Of a DNA stretch of 64,000 nucleotides, positions 9,636-18,314 are shown piece by piece. Within the stretch, counting starts at the first letter, position 1. Each line of letters opens with the position of its first letter. Source of the stretch: Luteimonas sp. 9C (GTDB lineage: Bacteria > Pseudomonadota > Gammaproteobacteria > Xanthomonadales > Xanthomonadaceae); NCBI RefSeq assembly GCF_902506295.1, contig NZ_LR733312.1, forward strand, positions 1,341,670 to 1,405,669, written 5' to 3'. A model generated the notes under the pieces. It was given only the letters and a program-made list of their open reading frames with translations, was not told the origin of the DNA and made no database searches. Position numbers and translations under genes: made by a program.

Positions 9636-9664
9636 TTGAATGACGGCCTGCAATCTCTTAACTT
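9636..9664 (+). promoter_or_regulatory. candidate sigma70-type promoter of the S9 peptidase gene
   Basis: The -35-like hexamer TTGAAT (9636-9641) and the -10-like hexamer TAACTT (9659-9664) are separated by exactly 17 bp. The predicted transcript start near 9671 would leave a leader of about 65 nt. A good Shine-Dalgarno (AGGGG) sits about 6 bp before the ATG at 9738. This is based on hexamer match and spacing only. Confidence 0.4.
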
Positions 9665-9737
9665 CGAACTGCGCCGTCCGGCGCGGTCTTCGACGGGCTC
9701 GCGTCGGGGCTGCCGTTTGATCGATCAGGGGATTCAG

Positions 9738-11810
9738 ATGCGTCACACATGTTCCTGGGCTTTGCCTGTTCTGCTGCTCTCCGCACTCAGCACCGCGGCC
9801 GTTTCGCAAGCAGCCGCATCGGGACCGATCCCGGTGGAATCGATTGCCCGCCTTCCTGCAATCCAGTCAGTGACGATGAGTTCCGATGGGCGCAACCTGG
9901 TTGCGCTGGTGGCGTCACCCAACGATCCCTCGGCGACCGCGCTTGCAACCTGGGACCTCGAAAACCTGGACGCAGGACCGAAATCGGTCACCCCGTCCGG
10001 CGACCGGATGAAGTTCATCGCCGCCAGTGCACTGAAAGGCGAACACATCCTCGTCATCGGTCGACAGGAATGGACCGGCCAACTCGGCGGCTGTGGCGAA
10101 GGCAGTGTCTCCGGCGCCACCAAGACGTTCGTGACCAAGGCCTATCTGACCGACACCACACACGCGAAGTTCGGCGAGGCTTTCGCAAGCAACACCCGGC
10201 GCGTTGGCGTCAGCGAGCAGATGCAGCGGTGCCTCGAGATCGCAGGCAGTGCATCCCTCGTGCATCTGCTTCCGCTCGATCCGGAGCGTGTGATCGTCGT
10301 CCAGGTCAATGAGTTGAGCCTGGCAAGCAACTATTATCTCTACAACCTGAAAACGGGTCAGACAGAGCTGCTCGACAAAGCCGGCTCTCGCACATCGCCA
10401 GGGCTCTTTCATCCACGCACTGGCGAAATCCTGACCAGGACAATGCTCGAATCGTCAGGCGCGGACGAGTACGAGCAGCGGATTCTGATCAAGGATCCGG
10501 GCACGGGCGCTTTCGACGTGCATGCTCCGCTGACGACCAGGTTGAGCGAGCGTTACACCATGGAGGTCGTCGGGATCGACGACACGTCGGGCAAGCTCTA
10601 CGTGCTGACGGACCGTTTCTCTCCGCACGTACAGGCGCGCATGTACGACCCGAAGCAGCGGGCATTCGACTCGGAGGCGCTGGTTGCGCACCCCGAATAC
10701 GACATTGCACGCCTGGTGTTCGGCGCACAGCCGAGCAACTTCAATCAGGTGCTCGGTTTCGTTGTCAACGGCGCGGGCCCCGAGACGGTCTACGTCGACC
10801 CGACCATGAAATCGATCGTCGACGGCTTGAGCCAGGCATTCTCGGGTCAGACCGTGGAGATCACGAGCTACACCGACGACATGAGCAAGGTGCTCTTCAC
10901 CGCAAGCAGTGCACGACATTCGCCTTCGCATCATGTGTTGGTCGATCGCGAACGCGTCGTGAGTCTGGGCGCCGAACAGCCTTGGATCGACTCCGCAGAC
11001 ATCGGTGAACAGCGTTGGGTGAGCTACAACGCTCGTGACGGACGCCGGATTCCCGCGCTTCTCGACCTGCCTGCAGGATGGTCGCGCGAAGACGGTCCGC
11101 TTCCCGCCGTGATCCATCCGCACGGCGGACCTTGGGCGCGCGACTACGGCGGATGGGATGCGTCCGGCTGGGTTCCGTTCCTGACGTCACGCGGTTACGC
11201 GGTTCTGCGTCCGCAGTACCGTGGATCCGCGGGGCTGGGCCGTGACCTGTGGATCGCTGGAGACGCGCAATGGGGGCTTGCAATGCAGGACGACAAGGAC
11301 GATGGCGCGGCATGGCTTGTCGCCGAGGGCATTGCGGACAGGAACCAGTTGGCGATCTTCGGTTATTCGTACGGTGGCTTCGCGGCGGCGGCGGCTGTCG
11401 TCCGCGACGCGCCGCCGTATCGCTGTGCGATTTCCGGCGCCCCGGTGACGGACTTGGCTCGTGTCGGTACTTCGTGGAGCCAGAACAGACTGCAGCGCAT
11501 CCTTCAGGGGCGCACGGTCAGGGGCATGGACCCAATGCGCAACACCGGGAAGGCGTCGATTCCGGTACTCCTCTTCGTCGGCGACCGTGACGTCCGCACC
11601 CCAGCCTTCCATGCGGAAGGATTTTTCAACGCAGTCAGGTCGCAGGTGGATGCCCGATTCGAATTGATTCCGGACATGCCGCACAGCATGCCTTGGTACC
11701 CCAGGCACCAGCAGCTCGCGTTGAATGCGATGGACGCATTCCTGAAGGATGAATGCGGATTCGGCAAATCACGTTCGCGCAGTCAGCAAACGAGTGTTGC
11801 AACAGAGTAA
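9738..11810 (+). CDS. secreted S9-family (prolyl oligopeptidase-type) peptidase
   Basis: A 690-aa protein with a signal peptide (about 1-29, SWALPVLLLSALSTAAVSQA), a beta-propeller-like N-terminal half (about 30-430) and a C-terminal alpha/beta hydrolase domain. The triad is visible: Ser in FGYSYGGFA (S544), Asp in VGDRDVRTP (D618) and His in DMPHSMPW (H649). HPHGGPWARD is typical of S9 aminopeptidase and acyl-peptidase relatives. The likely role is processing peptides in the periplasm. The TonB-dependent receptor gene begins 60 bp downstream, and such pairs are common in Xanthomonadaceae. Base composition is less GC-rich at third positions than in the flanking housekeeping genes. The ATG at 9738 directly precedes the signal peptide and has a good ribosome site. 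Confidence 0.9.
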   Translation: MRHTCSWALPVLLLSALSTAAVSQAAASGPIPVESIARLPAIQSVTMSSDGRNLVALVASPNDPSATALATWDLENLDAGPKSVTPSGDRMKFIAASALKGEHILVIGRQEWTGQLGGCGEGSVSGATKTFVTKAYLTDTTHAKFGEAFASNTRRVGVSEQMQRCLEIAGSASLVHLLPLDPERVIVVQVNELSLASNYYLYNLKTGQTELLDKAGSRTSPGLFHPRTGEILTRTMLESSGADEYEQRILIKDPGTGAFDVHAPLTTRLSERYTMEVVGIDDTSGKLYVLTDRFSPHVQARMYDPKQRAFDSEALVAHPEYDIARLVFGAQPSNFNQVLGFVVNGAGPETVYVDPTMKSIVDGLSQAFSGQTVEITSYTDDMSKVLFTASSARHSPSHHVLVDRERVVSLGAEQPWIDSADIGEQRWVSYNARDGRRIPALLDLPAGWSREDGPLPAVIHPHGGPWARDYGGWDASGWVPFLTSRGYAVLRPQYRGSAGLGRDLWIAGDAQWGLAMQDDKDDGAAWLVAEGIADRNQLAIFGYSYGGFAAAAAVVRDAPPYRCAISGAPVTDLARVGTSWSQNRLQRILQGRTVRGMDPMRNTGKASIPVLLFVGDRDVRTPAFHAEGFFNAVRSQVDARFELIPDMPHSMPWYPRHQQLALNAMDAFLKDECGFGKSRSRSQQTSVATE

Positions 11811-11870
11811 AAATTTGCTTAAGTTCCTTAACGGGAACGTAACACGACGCTTTTTCAGGGGAGTAACCAC

Positions 11871-14798
11871 GTGGCAAACCGCAACGCAAACAAGCTCATC
11901 CGACTGCAGCTCACTGCAGCAGTCATCGCATGCCTTTCCTCCGGCGTCGCGCTCGCGCAGGATCCGCAGCCGGCTGACGAAGACGCGCAGACGACCCAGA
12001 CTGCTCCGGCCAACTCGACCACGCCCGTGGAACTCGACCGCGTTCGTGTCACCGGCTCGCTGCTGCGCCGCACCGAGTACGAGTCCACTTCGCCGGTCCA
12101 AGTGATCACAGCCGACACCAATATCGCGGTCGGCCAGGTCAGCGCGGCGGAATTCCTGCAGAAATCCAGCGTGGCAGCAGGCTCGACCCAGATCACCAAT
12201 CAGTTCGGCGGCTTTGTTGTCGAAGGCGGTACTGGCGTGCAGACGCTTTCCCTTCGTGGCCTCGGCGCCAACCGCACCCTGATTCTGCTCGACGGGCAAC
12301 GCCCGGGTCCCGCAGGTACGCGGGGCCAGGTCGGCGCGTTCGACCTCAGCGTGCTTCCCACCTCGATCCTGCAGCGCGCCGAGATCGTCAAGGACGGTTC
12401 GTCGTCGATTTACGGCTCCGACGCGGTGGCCGGCGTGGTCAACCTGATCACCCGCAAGAGCGTCGACCGTCCGGAGATCACGTTCAATGCCCGCACCCCG
12501 TTCGAAGGCGGTGGCGAGGTGTTCTCCGTGTCCGGCGCGACCGGCTGGAACTTCGACAATGGCAGCATCGTGCTTGCCGGCGAGATGGATACGGCCAAGG
12601 CCCTGACCATTGGCGATCGTGACTTCTTCAGCTGCCCGCAGGATCTTGTCTACGATGCACCTGGCGGCAACCGTATCGACCGCGAAGACCGATCGATCAT
12701 CGCTGGCACCAAGCTCGGTGGCTGCAGCTCGGGCAATCTGTATGCCAACACCGTGATCGATGCGATTACGGGCACGCGTTATATCCCCTCGCCCGACGGC
12801 GTGACGGTTGGATTGATCCCGGGCTACCGTCCGCGCGGCAACAGCACCTACGCGAACTCGGATCAGGCGTTCTACGAGGACGTGCTGAACTACGATTTCG
12901 TGCGCGGCCAGGATGTGATCAACCGCCAAGACCGCAAGAGCGTCTACTTCGCGACCGACTTCGGTTTTGACAGCGTCAACTGGAAGACCCAGTTCCTGTT
13001 CAATCGCCGCGAAACCGAAGCGAGGTCGTTCCGTCAGTTTTTCCCGCTCGTGGGCAACTCGCCGGCGAACGGTCTGGTCTACGCGAATGATCCCGACTAC
13101 GTCGCCGCCGTGCCGTCCGGCCTGGCGCAGCCGATTATGCCGTTCCGCTCCGATACCGACGTCAAGGTGGATTACTTCTACGCCGCAACGAAACTGGACG
13201 GCCTGTTCAACAGCACGGACACTTGGGCCTGGGAAGCTAACGCCACCTATAGCCGCTCCGATGGCGACTACAGCAACTTTGGAATCGTCGCCTCGCGCTC
13301 GGGCGATGTGCAGTTCGACGACAATGCACCGCGCGTCGACTACTTTGACCCGGGCTTCCTCAGTGGCGAACGCATGGGTGAACTGGCCGACGTGATTGGC
13401 CAGTGGCACACCGGCAACACCATCTACGACCAGACGACCGTCAATGCACTTGCGACGGGTGAACTGTTCGATCTGCCAGCCGGCGCGGTGGGTCTGGCTT
13501 TCGGTTTGGAGCATCGCCGCACCAGCATCGACGATCAGCCCAGCGACCTGTCCCGCAATGGCGACCTCTGGGGTTCGACGTCCGCACAGGTGACGAAGGG
13601 CCGTGACCGGGTGACCGAAGCGTTCGCCGAGTTCGAAGTGCCGCTGATCCGTGGTGTGACGGGCATCGAATCGTTGACGCTGAACGGTTCCGGCCGCGTG
13701 TTCGAATACGACACCGTTGAGGGTTCCGACAACGTCTGGAAGCTCGGACTCAACTGGCAGATCAACTCTGCGTTCCGTCTGCGCGCCACCAACGGCACGT
13801 CCTACCGCGCGCCAGGCCTGTACGAGCTGTACCTGGGCAACCAGTCCGGCTTCGCGTCGCAGCTGAGTATCGACCCCTGCATTCTGTGGGGCGAGAGCAA
13901 CAACGATTTCATCCGCGCGAACTGTGCCGCGATCGGTATTCCCGAGGATTTCGCCGGTGCTGCCTCGTCGGCTGAAGTGTTCTCGGGTGGCGGTCTTGGA
14001 CAGCTGACCCCGGAGAACTCGCGTTCGAGCACTGTCGGCCTGGTGTTCACCCCGTCGTTCGCTAACGTCAACGTGTCCTTCGATTACTTCGATATCGAGG
14101 TGTTCGACCAGATCGGCCTGCTCACTACGGGCACGATCATCAGCGGTTGCTACGGCGCGCCCGTGTTCCCGAACAACTTCTGCGACCTGTTCGACCGTAA
14201 TCCTGCCGACCACCCGACCGATCCCTTCAAGATCGAAGAGGTCCGCAACCAATACGTCAACGTCAATCGCCAAAAGACGCGCGGCTACGATCTCAACGTG
14301 AACTACGATGGTGACTTCGCATTTGGCAGCCTGTCACTCGAATCGCAGTTCACCTACACGATCGAAGATATCGAGCAGCTGTTCGACAGTGCAGAGGAGA
14401 GTGGTTTCACCTCGGAAAACCAAGTGGGTTACATCGGGCGTCCGAAACTGGTCGGTAATGTGACCGCGCTCCTGGAGCGCAACGACTGGACCTTTGCCTG
14501 GCAGACCGATTACGTCCACGGCACGAAGAACAAGGATCTCAGCGAGTTCTTCACGTACCAGGGTTTCCCGAACGCATTCCGCGATATCTATGCGGAGCGC
14601 CGCTTCTACCACACCGCCTCGGTTCGCTACAACCAGGATGACTGGTCGATCCTGGTCGGTATCCGCAATCTGCAGGACAAGGCGCCGCCGAACGTTTCCA
14701 CGGGTGCCGCGACCCGTTACGGCAACGTGCCCGCGTTCGCCACACAATACGACTACTTCGGCCGCACTGGCTTCGTGCGTCTGCAGTACAAGTTCTGA
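11871..14798 (+). CDS. TonB-dependent outer membrane receptor
   Basis: A 975-aa receptor that should import a substrate across the outer membrane using TonB-ExbBD energy. Residues 1-30 are a signal peptide ending GVALAQ. A TonB-box-like DRVRVTGS lies near residue 57, the plug domain (GVQTLSLRGLGANRTLILLDG and GSDAVAGVVNLITRK) runs to about 190, and the barrel ends in the phenylalanine-terminated strand FVRLQYKF required for outer-membrane assembly. It starts at a GTG with the strong ribosome site AGGGGAG 7-8 bp upstream; no better ATG exists. The gap to the S9 gene is 60 bp and contains AT-rich sequence and a short inverted repeat (gttcc/ggaac), so it may have its own promoter as well as read-through. 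The substrate is not known; the neighbour suggests peptides. Confidence 0.95.
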   Translation: MANRNANKLIRLQLTAAVIACLSSGVALAQDPQPADEDAQTTQTAPANSTTPVELDRVRVTGSLLRRTEYESTSPVQVITADTNIAVGQVSAAEFLQKSSVAAGSTQITNQFGGFVVEGGTGVQTLSLRGLGANRTLILLDGQRPGPAGTRGQVGAFDLSVLPTSILQRAEIVKDGSSSIYGSDAVAGVVNLITRKSVDRPEITFNARTPFEGGGEVFSVSGATGWNFDNGSIVLAGEMDTAKALTIGDRDFFSCPQDLVYDAPGGNRIDREDRSIIAGTKLGGCSSGNLYANTVIDAITGTRYIPSPDGVTVGLIPGYRPRGNSTYANSDQAFYEDVLNYDFVRGQDVINRQDRKSVYFATDFGFDSVNWKTQFLFNRRETEARSFRQFFPLVGNSPANGLVYANDPDYVAAVPSGLAQPIMPFRSDTDVKVDYFYAATKLDGLFNSTDTWAWEANATYSRSDGDYSNFGIVASRSGDVQFDDNAPRVDYFDPGFLSGERMGELADVIGQWHTGNTIYDQTTVNALATGELFDLPAGAVGLAFGLEHRRTSIDDQPSDLSRNGDLWGSTSAQVTKGRDRVTEAFAEFEVPLIRGVTGIESLTLNGSGRVFEYDTVEGSDNVWKLGLNWQINSAFRLRATNGTSYRAPGLYELYLGNQSGFASQLSIDPCILWGESNNDFIRANCAAIGIPEDFAGAASSAEVFSGGGLGQLTPENSRSSTVGLVFTPSFANVNVSFDYFDIEVFDQIGLLTTGTIISGCYGAPVFPNNFCDLFDRNPADHPTDPFKIEEVRNQYVNVNRQKTRGYDLNVNYDGDFAFGSLSLESQFTYTIEDIEQLFDSAEESGFTSENQVGYIGRPKLVGNVTALLERNDWTFAWQTDYVHGTKNKDLSEFFTYQGFPNAFRDIYAERRFYHTASVRYNQDDWSILVGIRNLQDKAPPNVSTGAATRYGNVPAFATQYDYFGRTGFVRLQYKF

Positions 14799-14820
14799 CG
14801 GATAGATCTGTTCTAAGGAA

Positions 14821-14854
14821 AAAGGGGTGGCGCTGTGCGCCGCCCCTTTTTTTT
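14821..14854 (+). terminator. intrinsic terminator of the TonB-receptor gene
   Basis: A 9-bp GC-rich stem, ggggtggcg (14824-14832) and cgccgcccc (14838-14846), has one G-T wobble and a ctgtg loop. It is followed by an eight-T run. It lies 23 bp after the receptor stop codon. Confidence 0.9.
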
Positions 14855-15041
14855 ATTGCGCGACTGCGCAAGCAGCGTTCGCACCACGGAACGTGCCGAA
14901 AACGGACTTCAGTAAAAGCACCTGCGACCTGCAGCGCACTGAATGATTGTCTGAGAACTGCGCCAACACGACGCCGATCGGCTATAACTCCGCCATCTGC
15001 GCAGGCACAGGGCTAGACGCAGCTTCGAGGGAGGGATCGAA

Positions 15042-15485
15042 ATGCTGAACAAGAACAGGATGCGTCTGATGGCGCTGGTCGCACTGCCGCTGATGCTTGC
15101 GTCGATGGCCGCCGCCGCGCAGTCGCCGGTGGGGCGCTGGAAGACCATCGACGACGAGACAGGCCGGGTGAAGTCGATCGTGGAGATCAGCCAGGCGGCG
15201 AACGGCACGCTCAGCGGTCGCGTGGCGCAGGTGCTGCAGTCCGACCGCGGTCCGAATCCGGTCTGCGACAAGTGCAGCGGCACGCGTCGCGACCAGCCGA
15301 TCACCGGCATGACGATCCTGTGGGATCTGAAACCGGACGGCAGCGAGTGGTCGGGTGGCACGATCCTCGATCCGGCCAACGGCAAGACCTACAAGTCCAA
15401 GGCCAAGATGCTCGATGCCAACCGCATCGGTGTCTCGGGCTGCATCGCCTTCATCTGCCGCGAGCAGGTCTGGCAGCGCGAGTGA
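15042..15485 (+). CDS. DUF2147 family secreted protein
   Basis: A 147-aa exported protein with a signal peptide of about 26 residues (LMALVALPLMLASMAAAAQ). The mature part begins SPVGRWKTIDDETG, has the DUF2147 pattern (GRVAQVL, LWDLKPDGSEWSGGTILDP, NGKTYKSKAKM) and ends in a short W-containing tail. Four cysteines occur, as VCDKCSG and GCIAFICRE, which could form disulfides. The function of the family is unknown. An AGGGA ribosome site precedes the ATG. It stands alone between two strong terminators, so it is probably a single-gene transcript. Confidence 0.9.
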   Translation: MLNKNRMRLMALVALPLMLASMAAAAQSPVGRWKTIDDETGRVKSIVEISQAANGTLSGRVAQVLQSDRGPNPVCDKCSGTRRDQPITGMTILWDLKPDGSEWSGGTILDPANGKTYKSKAKMLDANRIGVSGCIAFICREQVWQRE

Positions 15486-15511
15486 CGCACCCACCCGCGT
15501 TCGCGCGAAAG

Positions 15512-15538
15512 AGCCCGGCGGATGCCGGGCTTTTTTTT
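15512..15538 (+). terminator. intrinsic terminator after the DUF2147 gene
   Basis: A perfect 8-bp stem, agcccggc (15512-15519) and gccgggct (15524-15531), has the loop ggat and is followed by a T-run to 15538. It lies 26 bp after the stop codon. Confidence 0.9.
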
Positions 15539-15758
15539 GGATGGCCGATGCGGATTCCGGCCAACGTCGGCTGCACGCGGCCTGTGCGACGCACCATTCG
15601 TGCCGATCAGGTCGTCACCGGTGCAGTCCCGTGCAGGGAGCTGGCGGCGCCTGCGCCCCGAGGTCGGCACGAACCACCGCGGCGCGCCTGGGATGTCGGC
15701 GGGGTCGGGCGCCGACCCCATGCGATAATCCCGCTCCGCTCGCTCTCAAGCCCGCACC

Positions 15759-17831
15759 ATGCCGCGCACGCTGCTCGTCACCACCGCCCTGCCCTATGCC
15801 AACGGGCCGCTGCACCTCGGTCATCTGGTCGGCTACATCCAGGCCGACATCTGGGTGCGGGCACGGCGCATGGATGGCGACACGGCGCGCTTCGTCTGCG
15901 CGGACGACACGCACGGCACGCCGATCATGCTCGCGGCGGAGAAGGCCGGCACGACGCCCGAGGCGTTCATCGCCGACATCCAGGCCGGACACGAGCGCGA
16001 TTTCGCAGCGTTCGGCGTGGACTTCGACCACTACGATTCGACCCATTCGGCGGGCAACCGCAGCATGGTGGAGACGATCTACGGACGGCTCGATGCCGGC
16101 GGCCATATCGCACGTCGCGATGTCGCGCAGCTGTTCGATCCGGTCCGCGGCATGTTCCTGCCCGACCGTTACGTCAAGGGCATCTGCCCCAAGTGCGGCA
16201 CGCCGGACCAGTACGGCGACAACTGCGAACACTGCGGGGCCACGTATTCGCCGAGCGACCTGATCGACCCCGTGTCCGTCGTCAGCGGCGCGACGCCGGA
16301 GGTGCGCGAATCGGAGCATTTCTTCTTCGAACTCGGCCACTTCGATGCGTTTCTGCGCGAGTGGCTGGCGGGCGACGTCGCGGTATCCGGCGTCAAGGCG
16401 AAACTCGCCGAATGGCTCGACGGCGAAGGCGGTCTGCGCGCCTGGGACATCTCGCGCGATGCGCCGTACTTCGGTTTCGAGATTCCCGGCCATCCGGGCA
16501 AGTTCTTCTACGTCTGGCTGGACGCGCCGATCGGCTATCTCAGCAGCTTCCAGGCGCTGTGCGCACGCGAAGGTCTCGACTTCGATGCCTGGCTCGAGCC
16601 GGACGGTGGTGCCGAGCTACATCACTTCATCGGCAAGGACATCGTCAATTTCCACGGCCTGTTCTGGCCTGCGATGCTGCACGGCGCCGGCCTGCGCGCG
16701 CCCACGCGCCTGCACGTCAACGGCTACCTGACCGTCGACGGCGCGAAGATGTCGAAGTCGCGCGGCACCTTCGTCATGGCGCGCACGTATCTCGACCAGG
16801 GCCTGGATCCCGAGGCGCTGCGCTATTACTTCGCCGCGAAATCCTCGGGCGGCGTGGACGATCTCGACCTCAACCTCGGCGACTTCATCGCGCGCGTGAA
16901 CAGCGATGTCGTCGGCAAGCTGGTGAATCTCGCGAGCCGCTGCGCCGGCTTCATCGGCAAGCGCTTCGAGGGCCGTCTGGCCGCCGCGCTGCCGGAACCG
17001 GAGACCTACGCACGTTTCGTCGAAGCGCTGGCGCCGATCCGCGAGAGCTACGCACGCAACGAACCGGCCAGCGTGCTGCGTCAGGTGATGGCGCTGGCCG
17101 ACGACGCCAACCGCTACATCGACGAGCGCAAGCCCTGGGTGATCGCCAAGCAGGACGGCAGCGATGCCGAACTCCAGGCGGTCTGCACCCAGGGTCTGAA
17201 CCTGTTCCGCGTGCTGGCGACCGCGCTGCGGCCGGTGCTGCCGCGCGTCTCGCGCGAGGTCGATGCATTCTTCGCCGCGCCGGCCGACACCTGGGCCGCG
17301 CTCGACGCGCCGCTGCTCGGCCACGTCATCCAGCCCTACGCGCCCCTCTTCACCCGAATCGACCCCAAGCACATCGACGCCATGACCGACGCCTCCAAGG
17401 ACACCCTCGCCGCCGCGCCAGCGGCCCCCGCCGCCGCGAAGAAGCCGTCTGACGCCCCCGCCGCGACGCCCGCGGAAGCCGTGGACGCGGTTGCGCCGGC
17501 GCATGTCTCGATCGACGATTTCGCGAAGCTCGACCTGCGCATCGGCAAGGTCGTCGCCTGCGAGTTCGTCGAAGGGTCGGACAAGCTGCTGCGCTTCGAA
17601 CTCGATGCCGGCGATCTCGGTACGCGCCAGATCTTCTCCGGCATCCGCGCGAGCTACGGCGCGCCGGACGCGCTGGTCGGTCGCAACGTGGTGTTCATCG
17701 CCAACCTCGCGCCCCGCAAGATGCGCTTCGGCATCAGCGAAGGCATGATCCTGTCGGCCGGTTTCGATGGCGGTGCGCTCGCACTGCTGGATGCCGACGC
17801 CGCCGCGCAGCCGGGCATGCCGGTCCGCTGA
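15759..17831 (+). CDS. metG: methionyl-tRNA synthetase
   Basis: MetG charges tRNA-Met with methionine. The 690-aa protein has the class I HIGH motif as HLGH (residues 19-22), a zinc knuckle with four cysteines (ICPKCGTP and NCEHCGAT, about 146-162), the KMSKS loop KMSKSRGTF near residue 330, and a C-terminal EMAP-II/Trbp111-like tRNA-binding domain (about 585-690: IDDFAKLDLRIGKVVA). A linker rich in Ala and Pro (about 545-580) joins them. A possible -10 element (gataat, 15724-15729) lies about 30 bp upstream. rnfB follows after 57 bp on the same strand. Confidence 0.98.
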   Translation: MPRTLLVTTALPYANGPLHLGHLVGYIQADIWVRARRMDGDTARFVCADDTHGTPIMLAAEKAGTTPEAFIADIQAGHERDFAAFGVDFDHYDSTHSAGNRSMVETIYGRLDAGGHIARRDVAQLFDPVRGMFLPDRYVKGICPKCGTPDQYGDNCEHCGATYSPSDLIDPVSVVSGATPEVRESEHFFFELGHFDAFLREWLAGDVAVSGVKAKLAEWLDGEGGLRAWDISRDAPYFGFEIPGHPGKFFYVWLDAPIGYLSSFQALCAREGLDFDAWLEPDGGAELHHFIGKDIVNFHGLFWPAMLHGAGLRAPTRLHVNGYLTVDGAKMSKSRGTFVMARTYLDQGLDPEALRYYFAAKSSGGVDDLDLNLGDFIARVNSDVVGKLVNLASRCAGFIGKRFEGRLAAALPEPETYARFVEALAPIRESYARNEPASVLRQVMALADDANRYIDERKPWVIAKQDGSDAELQAVCTQGLNLFRVLATALRPVLPRVSREVDAFFAAPADTWAALDAPLLGHVIQPYAPLFTRIDPKHIDAMTDASKDTLAAAPAAPAAAKKPSDAPAATPAEAVDAVAPAHVSIDDFAKLDLRIGKVVACEFVEGSDKLLRFELDAGDLGTRQIFSGIRASYGAPDALVGRNVVFIANLAPRKMRFGISEGMILSAGFDGGALALLDADAAAQPGMPVR

Positions 17832-17888
17832 GCCGGCGCGGCAGTGCCGCACGCCCGCGCACACCGCCCGCCCAGCCCGACGCCACGC

Positions 17889-18302
17889 ATGTCGCCGTCG
17901 CTCGTCGAACGTCTCGACCGCCTGCTGCCGCAGACCCAGTGCGGCCAGTGCGGTTTCGACGGCTGTCGCCCCTACGCCGACGCGATGGCGCGCGGCGAGG
18001 CCGACGTCGACCGGTGTCCGCCCGGCGGCGATGCGGGTGCACGCGCGCTCGCCCGCGCACTCCAGACGGTGGCGCAGCCGTTCGACCGCGCACGCGGCGC
18101 GCACCACGCAGTGCCGCCGGTCGCGCTGGTCATCGAGGCCGACTGCATCGGCTGCACCAAGTGCATCCAGGCCTGTCCGGTCGATGCCATCGTCGGCGGT
18201 TCGAAACTGATGCACACCGTGCTGGTCGATGCATGCACCGGCTGCGCGCTGTGCGTGCCGGCGTGTCCGGTGGACTGCATCGAGATGGTCGCAGCCGCCT
18301 AG
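17889..18302 (+). CDS. rnfB: RnfB-type ferredoxin, stand-alone
   Basis: A 137-aa iron-sulfur protein resembling electron transport complex subunit RnfB. The N-terminal 4Fe-4S domain has the spacing CGQCGFDGC with a later Cys in RCPPGG. Two ferredoxin clusters follow ([12 protein letters not shown] and [12 protein letters not shown]). The hydrophobic N-terminal membrane anchor of canonical RnfB is absent whether translation begins at the ATG at 17889 or at an in-frame ATG at 17844. No other rnf/rsx gene and no nth gene is nearby. It probably works as a soluble electron carrier; its partner cannot be told. It lies 57 bp after metG and ends 12 bp from a convergent gene. Confidence 0.85.
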   Translation: MSPSLVERLDRLLPQTQCGQCGFDGCRPYADAMARGEADVDRCPPGGDAGARALARALQTVAQPFDRARGAHHAVPPVALVIEADCIGCTKCIQACPVDAIVGGSKLMHTVLVDACTGCALCVPACPVDCIEMVAAA

Positions 18303-18314
18303 GCCGCCGGCGAG

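Noticed and set aside
11769..14273. 834-codon minus-strand open frame under the TonB receptor gene
   Set aside because: Antisense frame produced by GC-rich codons; the plus strand encodes a complete receptor with signal peptide and terminal Phe.
16617..18215. Minus-strand open frame across metG and rnfB
   Set aside because: Spans two well-identified genes and has low-complexity composition.
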